From PLGF01 sp052139695 (GTDB lineage Bacteria; Verrucomicrobiota; Verrucomicrobiia; Limisphaerales; Palsa-1400), in NCBI GenBank assembly GCA_052139695.1, contig JBKQWF010000310.1, positions 10,746 through 74,745 of the forward strand: 64,000 bases of DNA, written 5' to 3'. Both the position numbers and the translations under genes were made by a program. The notes beneath the pieces were generated by a model. That model saw only the letters and a list, made by a program, of their open reading frames with translations, had not been told where the DNA came from and ran no database searches. Below are positions 9,161 to 18,087 of this stretch, piece after piece (positions within the stretch are counted from its first letter, which is position 1; every line of letters begins with the position of its first letter).

Positions 9161-9829
9161 ATGGGAAAAGCTCCCGAGAAGAAACGAATCTTGATTGTGG
9201 ATGACCACCCGTTGTTTTGTGAGGGATTGCAACGGGTCATTGACCGTCATCCGGAGTTGATGGTCTGCGGCCAGGCGGCAGATGCGGTATCGGCGATGGG
9301 AGCGGTGGCTGAATTGCGGCCTGACATGGTGTTGGTTGATATATCGCTGGAAAAGACCAACGGCCTCGATTTGATCAAGAGCCTCAAAAGCAACTACGAG
9401 GAACTGCCGATTCTGGTGATTTCCATGCACGAGGAAGCGCTCTATGCCGAACGGGCGATTCGAGCGGGCGCGCAGGGATACATCATGAAGAACCAGCCGA
9501 TCAAAATTGTCCGGGATGCCATTCTCAAGGTGTTCGCCGGCGACATCTTCCTGAGCGAAAAAATGTCCACATCGGTGCTGGCTCGACTGTTGCTGGGGAA
9601 AAAGGATGACCAGCCGGTTTCGCCGGTGGAACTGCTCAGCGACCGGGAACTGGAGGTTTTCCAGATGCTGGGGGAAGGGAAGCCATCGCGGCAAATCGCC
9701 CAGGACTTGAACTTAACCATTCCAACCATTCACTCCTTCCGAAACCGCATCAAAGAGAAGTTGCAGATTCGAAACTCGACCGAACTGACGCTGCACGCGA
9801 TGCAATGGGTGCGTGAACGGACGCAGTGA
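9161..9829 (+). CDS. NarL/FixJ-family response regulator
   Basis: A 222-residue protein. The receiver domain (about 9-125) has acidic residues D14/D15, phospho-acceptor D60 in MVLVDISLE and the conserved K110 in GYIMK. The C-terminal LuxR-type helix-turn-helix is at about 155-220 (LSDRELEVFQMLGEGKPSRQ, then the recognition segment TIPTIHSFRNRIKEKL). It directly follows the cognate NarL-class kinase gene and is almost certainly its partner; the phosphorylated dimer would bind DNA. Targets cannot be told from the window, though the neighbouring divergent LamG gene and the downstream lipoprotein gene are candidates. Confidence 0.92.
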   Translation: MGKAPEKKRILIVDDHPLFCEGLQRVIDRHPELMVCGQAADAVSAMGAVAELRPDMVLVDISLEKTNGLDLIKSLKSNYEELPILVISMHEEALYAERAIRAGAQGYIMKNQPIKIVRDAILKVFAGDIFLSEKMSTSVLARLLLGKKDDQPVSPVELLSDRELEVFQMLGEGKPSRQIAQDLNLTIPTIHSFRNRIKEKLQIRNSTELTLHAMQWVRERTQ

Positions 9830-9842
9830 CGGCGGCGCGGGA

Positions 9843-9881
9843 AGTTTTAGGAGAGCGTTTTGTCTGACAAAACTAAAAACT
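9843..9881. terminator. Nested inverted repeat after the response regulator
   Basis: An inner exact 7-bp stem GTTTTGT-CTG-ACAAAAC (9857-9873) lies inside an outer repeat, AGTTTTAG at 9843-9850 against CTAAAAACT at 9873-9881. It starts 14 bases after the regulator stop and precedes the lipoprotein promoter. It could terminate the kinase-regulator transcript or be an operator. It is AT-rich and has no clean U tract. Confidence 0.35.
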
Positions 9882-9896
9882 ATTTTGGTGGCAATA

Positions 9897-9925
9897 TTGA
9901 GCTTCTTAAATCGTATCGGTACAAT
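9897..9925 (+). promoter_or_regulatory. Sigma70-type promoter of the lipoprotein gene
   Basis: TTGAGC at 9897-9902 and TACAAT at 9920-9925 with the ideal 17-base spacer, 24 bases before the ATG of the lipoprotein gene. Confidence 0.6.
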
Positions 9926-9949
9926 GAAGAGAACGAATATCAGTAAACT

Positions 9950-10327
9950 ATGAAAAATAGAAATGTGTTGCTCGGGGTCTTGGCTTTAACTTTAACAGGC
10001 TGCGTCGTGGATGTTCGCGGCCCGGTCCTGCCGCCGCCCCCGGTGGTCAGTATCGAGGCGCCGGGAGTCGTAGTGGCCACGCCTGTGGTCGCGGTGGGAG
10101 TGCCTGACGCGTATGTTTGGGACGGATACGAGTACGTAGGATTCGTCGGCGGACAATATATGTACTTGGGACCTGGAGGCGCATGGCTGGTGTGTGATTC
10201 GGTCCGCCTGGGCCGGTTCCATGGCTATGAGAGAATCCATCCAGATTGGCGGGGCCATGCCGTGCGAAACGCAGGGCGCGACGCGCGGGGCCATGCCGCT
10301 CCCCGGCATGGGGAAGAAAGACGCTGA
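9950..10327 (+). CDS. Small putative lipoprotein, function unknown
   Basis: A 125-residue protein. The N-terminus MKNRNVLLGVLALTLTGC is a type II signal peptide with the lipobox cysteine at residue 18. After it come a short proline/valine-rich linker, a tyrosine- and glycine-rich stretch (about 50-75: YVWDGYEYVGFVGGQYMYLG) and a basic, histidine-rich tail. The YVWDG/YEYVG pattern is shared by small verrucomicrobial envelope lipoproteins of unknown role. It has its own good promoter and lies just upstream of the heparinase-like gene (48-base gap), so the two may be partly co-transcribed. No enzymatic motif is visible. Confidence 0.7.
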   Translation: MKNRNVLLGVLALTLTGCVVDVRGPVLPPPPVVSIEAPGVVVATPVVAVGVPDAYVWDGYEYVGFVGGQYMYLGPGGAWLVCDSVRLGRFHGYERIHPDWRGHAVRNAGRDARGHAAPRHGEERR

Positions 10328-10375
10328 ATGGCTTTGGCTTGAATGGTTTTCCGGAAGCTGGGCTACGATTGAGGT

Positions 10376-12463
10376 GTGAATCCTGATTTGCGTACTCTGC
10401 TTCGCGCGGGGGTAATCTGCTCATTCGTCCTCTTGACCCAGGGCGCTTTTGCGCAAGCCGCCTACGAAGTCAAACCTGCTCATCCGCGGTTGCTCGTGGA
10501 TGATCTGCCCGTCGTCGCCGCGCGATGCCAGGGCCCGTTGCGCGAGGATTATCTATTGGTCAAGGACCGGGCCGACGCCGCGGTGCGCCAGGGAAAAATC
10601 GATTCCATCGAAAACCCGTGGTCCACGGCGGAAGACCTGATGAATTGCGCATTGGCTTATTTGATCGAGCGGCAACTGGGCCATGATTGCCGGCGATATG
10701 CCGATCTGATCATCAAGGAATTTGGCGATGGCCGGATCATTTCCGATCCGCAAGGCAGCCACTTCGGTTACTTCGCGCTGGCCTATGATTGGATTTATGA
10801 CGCGTTCACGCCGGAGCAGCGGATTCTTTACGGCGACGCTCTTGGGACGTGGCTGCGCTTCTTTACCGACAAGCCCGAAATCCTGCTCAAGTGGGGCCAT
10901 TGGGAATACAACCAGACGTGGGGACCTGCCCATCTGAACATCATGAACAGCCGCGATTCGCTCACGCAGAAATTGCTCATCGCGCTGGCCATTTCCCGTA
11001 GCGGAAGCAAATTCGAGGGGGACGCGCGCAGCTTTTTGGATTCCTGGAACAAGCGGGTCCCGGCCGAGTGCGTTCCGGCGTTCAACCGGATGGGCGGCGT
11101 CTGGTCTGAATCTTACGGGCACGGTGATTACGGGCCAGTGACCGTTATTCCCTACGCCTTCCGGGCCTGGCGCACGGCGACGGGAGTCGATTTGTTGCAA
11201 AGCGTCAAGCCTTGGGGCTATCCCGTCGAGGAACCGCGCTGGGTGGCTTACACAATGATGCCGCACGACGAGCGGACGGCGTGGATCGATGACGGCAACG
11301 GCTCCAAACCCAGCGCCTTCGCGCGCGCCGCGCCCATGTTGGGCGACAGCCTCTCCCAATGGTTCTCCGATCATGGTCGCGAATGGCTTCACGAACGCTG
11401 GCAGCGCGTTGCCTGTTACGATCCGTCCATCGCGCCGGCGCCGCCGTCGCGGCTTCCGCTCGGTTATCTCTTTCCAGGCGCGGGCCACGTGTACATGCGC
11501 GGCGCGTGGAACGATCCCAACGCGACCTGGGCATTCTTCGGCTGCGGCCCGCAATTCGCCGGCCATTCGCGCGACGACGAAGGCCATTTTCTAATTTACA
11601 AGCGCGGCGCCCTCATTTCCCGCCAGGGCGGCCAGGGCCACAATGACAACGATTACTATTCCGGCGGCTCGATCATTTTCAACATCGTGACCATTTTCGA
11701 TCCGCGGGAAAAGTTCCGGCGCGACAAAGCCAACGAAAACGACGGCGGCCTGTTGCGCCATGTTTATGAGAGTGACGGCTTGCCGCGTGAACGCGGGCGA
11801 ATCATGGCCTTCGAGAGCAATTCCAACTACACCTACGCTGCCGCGGACATCACGCAAGGTTACAACGCGCACAAGGCGCGCGAAGTGACGCGGCAGTTTC
11901 TTTACCTGCGCGGCGAACGGGAATTCTTCGTGGTATTCGACCGCGTTGCGGCGACGGAGCCGGATTTTCGCCGTCACTTTTTCCTGCACGTCCCAACGGA
12001 GCCGAAGCGGGACGAGAATTTGTTGACATGGGTCAGCCTGCCCGAGAGCGACGGCGACAGCGAGGTTTTGTCGCGCGGCCGTTCGCGCATGTTTATGAGC
12101 GCGCTGCTGCCGCAAAACGCGGAGATTGTGATACGCGGCGGCCCCGGCCAGGAAGCCTGGGGTCATCCGCTCGAAAAAACCGCCCAATACAATCACACTA
12201 GCGAAGGCCGCCTCAAACCGCCGATCTGCCCGTGGCGAATCGAAGTTGGCGACCTCTCGACCGGTGCCCGGACTCTTTTCCTCCACGTCTTCGAAATCGC
12301 CGACGAATCCGCCCAAAAGCCGGCCGAAGTTCGTCTGCTTCCCCCTGCCGGCGTCGAGATCGGCGGCAAATGGAAAGTGCGTTTTAATGCGGACGGTCCC
12401 GTCGGAGGATCGTTGGACGACAGATCTTTTGCGACGGCAATTGACACTGCCTCGCAGTATTGA
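10376..12463 (+). CDS. Secreted heparinase II/III-like polysaccharide lyase
   Basis: A 695-residue protein starting at GTG. A signal peptide covers residues 1-26 (ending in GAFAQA). The N-terminal half is an alpha/alpha-toroid-like region (HPRLLVDDLP, then AYDWIYDAFTPEQ and WGHWEYNQTWGPAHLNIMNS) and the C-terminal half is beta-rich (GGQGHNDNDYYSGGSIIF, then FLYLRGEREFFVVFDRV), the arrangement of heparinase II/III-type uronate lyases. Conserved His/Tyr residues in YGHGDYG and in GHNDNDYY are candidate catalytic or metal-binding residues. Such enzymes cleave uronic-acid polysaccharides (heparin, alginate and similar) in the periplasm or outside the cell. The substrate is unknown. The stop is only 11 bases from the stop of the convergent metV gene, and I see no terminator between them. 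Confidence 0.68.
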   Translation: MNPDLRTLLRAGVICSFVLLTQGAFAQAAYEVKPAHPRLLVDDLPVVAARCQGPLREDYLLVKDRADAAVRQGKIDSIENPWSTAEDLMNCALAYLIERQLGHDCRRYADLIIKEFGDGRIISDPQGSHFGYFALAYDWIYDAFTPEQRILYGDALGTWLRFFTDKPEILLKWGHWEYNQTWGPAHLNIMNSRDSLTQKLLIALAISRSGSKFEGDARSFLDSWNKRVPAECVPAFNRMGGVWSESYGHGDYGPVTVIPYAFRAWRTATGVDLLQSVKPWGYPVEEPRWVAYTMMPHDERTAWIDDGNGSKPSAFARAAPMLGDSLSQWFSDHGREWLHERWQRVACYDPSIAPAPPSRLPLGYLFPGAGHVYMRGAWNDPNATWAFFGCGPQFAGHSRDDEGHFLIYKRGALISRQGGQGHNDNDYYSGGSIIFNIVTIFDPREKFRRDKANENDGGLLRHVYESDGLPRERGRIMAFESNSNYTYAAADITQGYNAHKAREVTRQFLYLRGEREFFVVFDRVAATEPDFRRHFFLHVPTEPKRDENLLTWVSLPESDGDSEVLSRGRSRMFMSALLPQNAEIVIRGGPGQEAWGHPLEKTAQYNHTSEGRLKPPICPWRIEVGDLSTGARTLFLHVFEIADESAQKPAEVRLLPPAGVEIGGKWKVRFNADGPVGGSLDDRSFATAIDTASQY

Positions 12464-12474
12464 TTGGATTTCTC

Positions 12475-13143
12475 TTACACCCGGTGATCCTCGCGGATGA
12501 TGGTGCGGCAGCCGCCAGACTGGCTGGAACGCCAGTTCTTGGGCGGTTTCGTCTTCTTGAGTTGGTCCAATTGACCGATTTCCTTGAGGCGCGAGTAGAT
12601 GAGTTGCCAGGCACAAGGGCGGGCGGGGTCCACTTCGCAGCGGTCCTCGCGCGAACCGCTGCACGGGCCATTGAGCATGTGTTTGGCACAGCGGGTAACC
12701 GGGCAAATGCCGCCGTAGAGATGGAGCACACAGGCGCCGCAGGCACCGCATTTTTCCGCCCAGACGCCGCGTTCCTCGAGGATGCCGATGAAGGCGGTGT
12801 CCAGACCGGCATAGACCGGTTTGCCACTGTAACGCTCAGCCAGGGCTTGAACGCCGGCGCCGCAACCCAGGGACAAAACGGCGTCGTGGTTCTTGATGGC
12901 ATCGGCGGCTTGCTCGAGGAAGACGTTGTCGCACTGGCGTTCGATGGTTGCTTCATCGACTTCGAGGGAAAGGCCTTTGAGTTTTGCCGCCATGCGCAGG
13001 GCGGAGGCGATGATGCTGACTTCGCGTTGTCCGCCCGCCAGGCAGACGGTGACGCAGGTGCCACAACCGAGCAAGAGCAGCTTGCGGTGCTTTTCGACTA
13101 TGGCCAGCAGGTCAGGGATGTTCTTTCTTTGGGCAACGATCAT
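12475..13143 (-). CDS. metV: MetV-like protein (methylene-THF reductase partner, C-terminal-domain family)
   Basis: A 222-residue cysteine-rich protein. Motifs include LLGCGTCVTVCLAGG at about 24-38, LSLGCGAGVQALAERY in the middle and a dense cluster, EKCGACGACVLHLYGGICP then TRCAKHMLNGPCSG, before a WQLIYSRLKEIGQL tail. This is the MTHFR C-terminal-domain family, known as MetV in acetogens, where it forms a complex with MetF and carries zinc and an Fe-S cluster to link MetF to other electron carriers. It is the last gene of the ten-gene operon; its ATG overlaps the end of mvhD by four bases, and metF is in the same operon 12 kb upstream. The split of metF and metV to opposite ends of the operon is unusual. 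Confidence 0.85.
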   Translation of the reverse strand: MIVAQRKNIPDLLAIVEKHRKLLLLGCGTCVTVCLAGGQREVSIIASALRMAAKLKGLSLEVDEATIERQCDNVFLEQAADAIKNHDAVLSLGCGAGVQALAERYSGKPVYAGLDTAFIGILEERGVWAEKCGACGACVLHLYGGICPVTRCAKHMLNGPCSGSREDRCEVDPARPCAWQLIYSRLKEIGQLDQLKKTKPPKNWRSSQSGGCRTIIREDHRV

Positions 13144-13586
13144 AAGCGACTCTCCGGTTTGGGCGAATCATGGGGTTTGATGGGGTTCGGACCCAGTTTG
13201 CGAATGGTCTGGACCATATCGTTAATCGTATCCGCCAGGGGCCGAGCCATGGCCGCGGAAATATTGACCATGCGAATGCGGTCCTTTTCCAGGCCGATTT
13301 CCAGCAGCAGGTCCCGGGTATAATTGACCCGGCGTTTGGCGCAAAGATTGCCTTCGACAAAATGGCAGCCGCCTTCGAGGCAACCGGCAACCAGCACGCC
13401 GTCCGCGCCATATTCCAAGGCCTTCATGAAGTACTCGGTTTCCAACCGCCCCGTGCAGGGAGTGCGGATAATGCGCACATTGGGCGGATACTGGATGCGC
13501 ATCGAGCCGGCCAGGTCAGCGGAGGAATAGGCGCAATAGTGGCAGCAAAAGGCGACAATCTTGGGTTGAAAGGCTTCGGCTTGCAT
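13140..13586 (-). CDS. mvhD: MvhD-type hydrogenase iron-sulfur subunit
   Basis: A 148-residue protein of the MvhD/FlpD family (methyl-viologen hydrogenase delta subunit, [2Fe-2S]). Conserved cysteines occur in FCCHYCAYSSADLAG (about 13-27), TPCTGRLE, VLVAGCLEGGCHFVEGN and LCAKRR. In Hdr systems MvhD shuttles electrons between an input module (hydrogenase, formate dehydrogenase or MetFV) and HdrA. It starts three bases after the hdrA stop and overlaps metV by four bases, as expected if it couples MetV/MetF to HdrA. A second MvhD domain opens the operon. Confidence 0.9.
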   Translation of the reverse strand: MQAEAFQPKIVAFCCHYCAYSSADLAGSMRIQYPPNVRIIRTPCTGRLETEYFMKALEYGADGVLVAGCLEGGCHFVEGNLCAKRRVNYTRDLLLEIGLEKDRIRMVNISAAMARPLADTINDMVQTIRKLGPNPIKPHDSPKPESRL

Positions 13587-13589
13587 GGT

Positions 13590-16500
13590 TCAGACGGGTT
13601 CCGCCAATTCCCTTGCCGGGCGGGCGGCAGTCAAAAGTTCCCCGTTCCGCTCCGGGAACAATTGCCGGATCATGACCAGGAATTGATCGGTCTCAAAGTG
13701 ATGCAATTGAATGGCGCGAGCGGGACACTCGGCGGCGCAGATACCGCAGCCCATGCACTTGGCGGCCTCGATCTGACCCTTGCCGTCCTTGTTGCAAAAC
13801 GGCGCGGAATACGGACAGACGGTGACGCACGTCATGCAGGAAATGCATTTCTGCTGGCTGACATAAGAGACCTGGGCGCTGACGTCGAGCTGCGTTTTGG
13901 AAAGGATGGTGGCGGCGCGCGCGGCGGCGGCGCGTGCCTGCGAAATGTTCTCGTCGATGAACTTCGGCGAATGAGCCAGCCCGCAAAGGAAGACGCCTTC
14001 AGTGGCGAAATCCACCGGCCGCAGCTTCATGTGTGCTTCCACGTAAAATCCGTCGCCGTTCAACGGCACCTTCAGCATGTCGGAAAGGCGCTTGTTATTC
14101 TTCAGGTCGCTTTCAATGCCGGTGCTGAGGACGACATTGTCAGCCTCGATCTGAAGCGGTTCGGGAAAATCGGGGCTCTTTATGCTAACGACCAGACCCT
14201 GATTATCGCGCACCTCGGGCGGTGCTTCGGGCGTATAGCGGATAAAGACGACGCCGGCCTGGCGCGCTTGCTGATAGTAGAGTTCACGGAAGCCGTAGGT
14301 CCTGACGTCGCGGTAGAGGACGAAGACGCTGGCGGCGGGATCTTGTTTCTTGATGGCCAATGCATTCTTAATGGCCATCGAGCAGCAAATACGGCTGCAG
14401 AAAGGATGCTGCTGGTTGCGCGAGCCGACACACTGGATCATGACGACATTCTGTCCCTGCGCGGGATAGGCTTTGTCGTGCAACAGTTTTTCCAGCTCAA
14501 CCTGCGTCAAGACGCCCGCGGAACGGCCATACAAGAACTCGGCGGTCTTGGCCTGGCGCGCGCCGGTGGCGACGATGATGGCCCCGCCGGAGATTTCGAG
14601 TGGCTTGCCGGCTTTCACCAAGGACAAATGGAATTTGCCGACGTGGCCCTTGATGCCGGAGATTTCCGTTTCCAGATACAGCTTGATGTTAGGATGCTTC
14701 TCGACTTGCTGGATAAGGCCGTTGGTAAACTGGGCGAGGTCCGCGTGCTCGAAGGTGCTATGGATTTCGCGCAGGGTCCCTCCCAAACGATTCGTTTGTT
14801 CCACCAGATGCACCGGAAATCCCTGATTCGCGAGCGCCAGGGCCGCGGTCATGCCGCTCAAACCGCCGCCGATGACCAACCCCGTCTGGTCAACCTGCAG
14901 CGTCCCGCCTTCCAGCGGCGAAAGCACTCGCGCCCGGGCGACGGCCATGGTGACCAGTTCCACCGCTTTTTCCGTGGCGGATTGCGGCGCGGCGGAATGC
15001 ACCCAGGAGCACTGGTCGCGGATGTTGGCCATCTCGAACAGATGGGGATTCAACCCCGCTTCGCGCAAGGTCTCACGGAACAGAGGCTCGTGCGTTCGCG
15101 GAGTGCAGGAGGCGACCACGATGCGATTCAGCCGATGCTCGCGGATCATATCCTTGATGTTCGACAAACTCGTATCGGAACAGGTGAACATCGTATGCGT
15201 CGCCAACACGACGTCCGGCAGGGTCGCGATGCTTTTCGCGACCCGCTCGACGTCCACGACGGAGCCGATGTTCATGCCGCAATGGCAGACAAAGACCCCC
15301 AGTCGCACTGCTTCATCGGTGACATCATGCTCGGTGGGGTAACTCTTCTTGGTAATCAGCGTATGGCGCGACGGCGCCAGCATCTCCATCGCCATGGACG
15401 CCGCGGCGCTGGCTTGAGTCACCGTTTCGGGAATGTCCTTGGGTTCCTGGAAGGCGCCGCCCACGAAGACACCCGGCCGGGAGGTCGATAAGGGCGCCAG
15501 GCGTTCGGTGTGGCAGAAGCCAAAGTCGTTCAGCTTTATATCCAGGCTGGCGGCGCACCCGGCCATGGAGTGCGGAGGTTCCATGCCAACGGACAGAACA
15601 ATCAGGTCGAAATCCTGCTGTTGCAGCCAGCTATCGCCATTCAAAAACTGAACTCGCAAGTCTTTGCTGCCGGGAACCTGAATAATCCGCGAGGGAATGC
15701 TTTTGATGTAGTGGATATTTTTCTGCGCCCTGGCGCGCTCATAGTACTGGTCAAAATCTTTGCCGTGGGCGCGGATATCCATGTAGAAGATGGTCGCGTC
15801 CAGGCCTTCGACGTGATCGCCCGCCACCATGGCCTGTTTTGTCGCCATCATGCAGCAGGTGGACGAGCAATAGTCATTGCCGCAAGCCGAGTCCCGCGAA
15901 CCGACGCATTGGATCCAGGCGATGCGCTGGGCTTTGCGGCCATCGGACAGCCGGATGACATGCCCTTCAAAGGGCCCCGCCGCCGAGAGCATGCGCTCGA
16001 ATTGAACGCTCGTAACGACGTTGGGATAACGGCCATAGCCGAATTCGCCTTTTCGTTTGGCATCGAATTCACTAAAGCCCGGGGTCAGGATGACAGCGCC
16101 GACATCGAGCGTAACGGTCCGCTCCTTCATCGCGTGGTCGATGGCATGCTGTTGGCAAGCCTCGACGCACCGATTGCATTCCGCGCACAGGGCGCAGTTA
16201 AGACAACGTTCAGCCTCCGCCAGCGCTTGCTCCTCGGTCAGCCCTTTTTCGACTTCGTCGAAATTCCTCAGCCGGCTGGCGGACGGCAGCTCGGCGGCGC
16301 GAGGCCGGTCCTTCTTCGAGACTTTCCCGGTATCAGGCAGCAGCTCCTCCGGCATGGGATGGACCGTGCTCTCAAAACGGGCAGCCAGCAGATCCTTGCC
16401 AGTCAAATAGCGTTCGATCGATTCGGCAACCCGTTTGCCGGCCGCGACCGCATCGATCACTGACGCGGGACCCGAGGCGTTGTCGCCTCCGGCGAAAACG

Positions 16501-18086
16501 CCGGGGATGGAGGTTTGCCCGGTGATAGGGTCGGCCTTGAAGCATCCTCTTTGGCTCTCAACCGGGATATGCCCGACCAATTGCTCATCCACCATCTGGC
16601 CGATGGCCACAATGACTTGGTCGGCCTCCAGCGTGGCCAGGTCGTTCTCGTCAAAGGCAGGACTAAATCGTTTCTGCTCGTCGAAGACGCGGGTGCATCG
16701 TTTGACTTCGAGGCCCGTCACGGTGCCGTTCCCCGTGACACGCTTAGGACCCCATCCATCGCGGATCGTGATGCTCTCGGCCAGCGTGGCCTCGATTTCT
16801 TCCTTGTACGCGGGCATTTCCTCGCGCCGTTCGAGGCAAACCATCTCGACCTTCCTGGCACCGAGGCGCAGGGCGGTTCGGGCGACATCCACCGCCACAT
16901 TCCCGCCGCCAATTACCAGGACCCGTTCTTTCACCACCGGCTTCCGGGCCGAAGCCGCGTCCCGGAGGAATTCGACACCATGAAACACGCCGTTGATTTG
17001 TTCGCCTTCGATGCGGAGATGGCGGCTTTTCTGGGCGCCGGCGGAAAGGAATATGGCCTGATAATCTTGCCGGAGCGATTGGAAGGTGATGTTCTCGCCG
17101 ATGCGGCAGTTATAGACGAACTTGACGCCCTTGCGGCGGATCAGTTCGATTTCATGGTCCAAAATGTCCTTCGGCAGCCGGTACTCAGGAATCCCCCAAC
17201 GGAGCATGCCGCCGGCGGCGCTGAGCGCTTCAAACACGGTCACGGCAAAACCGGCATCGGCAAGATCGCTGGCTGCGGTCAAGCCGGCCGGCCCGCCGCC
17301 TATCACGGCGACCTTCTTGGCGTCCGGCGCGGGGGATTTCTCTTCCGGCAAAGCCAATTTTCCCGCTGCCAGCATTTCGATTTCCCGATCGGACGCGAAT
17401 CGTTTCAACAACCGGATGGCGATGGGATCATCGGCCTTGCCGCGGGTGCAAACGGATTCGCAGGGATGGGTGCAAATTCGGCCGCAGATCGCGGAGAGCG
17501 GATTTCGCTGGCGCACAAGGTTGACGGCCTTGAGGTATTCCTTCTTCTTGATGAGCTGAACGTAGCCTTGGACGTTGACCTTGGCCGGGCACTTCACCTT
17601 GCAGGGCGCGTGGCCGTGTTTGAGGATGCCAAAAATGTTGGGCGTGGCCTGAGCGTAGAGCTTGGCGATTCCCTTGCGCGTGCCGAGGCAGCGGTTGAAC
17701 TCGTCCGGTATATCGATGGGGCAGGCTTGCGTGCATTCGCTGCAGCCGGTGCATTTATCCTCATCAACAAATCGTGGAAACCGCCGGACAGTTGCTTGAA
17801 AATGCCCCGGTTCACCCTTCAGGTCAGTCAATTCTGAGAGTGTCAGGATCTCAACGTTGAGATTCCGCGCGCATTCCACCAGTTTGGGCGAGACAATGCA
17901 GGTCGCGCAATCGCCCGTCGGGAAAGTCTTATCCAGATGGGCCATCATGCCGCCGATGGCGGCATCGCGCTCGACGAGATAGACCTTGAAGCCGCTGTTG
18001 GCCAGATCCAGCGCGGCCTGCACGCCGGCGATGCCGCCCCCCTGCACCAGCACCGCCCCAATCTTCTTGTCGTCGGATTTGCTCAT
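13590..18086 (-). CDS. hdrA: Double HdrA with embedded GltD/NfnB-like NAD(P)-FAD module
   Basis: A 1498-residue flavin/Fe-S fusion. In order: an HdrA-type FAD fold (GGGIAG at 16-21) with the HdrA cysteine cluster DCATCIVSPKLVEC (59-72); a ferredoxin motif CTGCSECTQACP (112-123); a GltD/NfnB-like cysteine domain (about 162-213) with FAD motif VIGGGPAG (261-268) and a second dinucleotide fold VIGGGNVAVD (391-400), probably for NAD(P)H; a motif CLNCALCAECNRCVEAC (628-644); the rest of the first HdrA (IQCVGSRD); then a second HdrA (VCHCGMNIG at about 933, VIGGGLSG at about 1071) and two C-terminal [4Fe-4S] motifs (CISCMTCVTVCP, CMGCGICAAECP). HdrA is the bifurcating flavoprotein of heterodisulfide reductase complexes. 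The embedded NAD(P)-linked module suggests pyridine-nucleotide coupling. It starts one base after hdrB. Confidence 0.9.
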   Translation of the reverse strand: MSKSDDKKIGAVLVQGGGIAGVQAALDLANSGFKVYLVERDAAIGGMMAHLDKTFPTGDCATCIVSPKLVECARNLNVEILTLSELTDLKGEPGHFQATVRRFPRFVDEDKCTGCSECTQACPIDIPDEFNRCLGTRKGIAKLYAQATPNIFGILKHGHAPCKVKCPAKVNVQGYVQLIKKKEYLKAVNLVRQRNPLSAICGRICTHPCESVCTRGKADDPIAIRLLKRFASDREIEMLAAGKLALPEEKSPAPDAKKVAVIGGGPAGLTAASDLADAGFAVTVFEALSAAGGMLRWGIPEYRLPKDILDHEIELIRRKGVKFVYNCRIGENITFQSLRQDYQAIFLSAGAQKSRHLRIEGEQINGVFHGVEFLRDAASARKPVVKERVLVIGGGNVAVDVARTALRLGARKVEMVCLERREEMPAYKEEIEATLAESITIRDGWGPKRVTGNGTVTGLEVKRCTRVFDEQKRFSPAFDENDLATLEADQVIVAIGQMVDEQLVGHIPVESQRGCFKADPITGQTSIPGVFAGGDNASGPASVIDAVAAGKRVAESIERYLTGKDLLAARFESTVHPMPEELLPDTGKVSKKDRPRAAELPSASRLRNFDEVEKGLTEEQALAEAERCLNCALCAECNRCVEACQQHAIDHAMKERTVTLDVGAVILTPGFSEFDAKRKGEFGYGRYPNVVTSVQFERMLSAAGPFEGHVIRLSDGRKAQRIAWIQCVGSRDSACGNDYCSSTCCMMATKQAMVAGDHVEGLDATIFYMDIRAHGKDFDQYYERARAQKNIHYIKSIPSRIIQVPGSKDLRVQFLNGDSWLQQQDFDLIVLSVGMEPPHSMAGCAASLDIKLNDFGFCHTERLAPLSTSRPGVFVGGAFQEPKDIPETVTQASAAASMAMEMLAPSRHTLITKKSYPTEHDVTDEAVRLGVFVCHCGMNIGSVVDVERVAKSIATLPDVVLATHTMFTCSDTSLSNIKDMIREHRLNRIVVASCTPRTHEPLFRETLREAGLNPHLFEMANIRDQCSWVHSAAPQSATEKAVELVTMAVARARVLSPLEGGTLQVDQTGLVIGGGLSGMTAALALANQGFPVHLVEQTNRLGGTLREIHSTFEHADLAQFTNGLIQQVEKHPNIKLYLETEISGIKGHVGKFHLSLVKAGKPLEISGGAIIVATGARQAKTAEFLYGRSAGVLTQVELEKLLHDKAYPAQGQNVVMIQCVGSRNQQHPFCSRICCSMAIKNALAIKKQDPAASVFVLYRDVRTYGFRELYYQQARQAGVVFIRYTPEAPPEVRDNQGLVVSIKSPDFPEPLQIEADNVVLSTGIESDLKNNKRLSDMLKVPLNGDGFYVEAHMKLRPVDFATEGVFLCGLAHSPKFIDENISQARAAAARAATILSKTQLDVSAQVSYVSQQKCISCMTCVTVCPYSAPFCNKDGKGQIEAAKCMGCGICAAECPARAIQLHHFETDQFLVMIRQLFPERNGELLTAARPARELAEPV

Positions 18087-18087
18087 G

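Noticed and set aside
13170..15491. 773-codon plus-strand open frame opposite hdrA
   Set aside because: The opposite strand encodes a clearly conserved HdrA/NfnB fusion; the plus frame shows no recognisable domain and is a GC-rich shadow.
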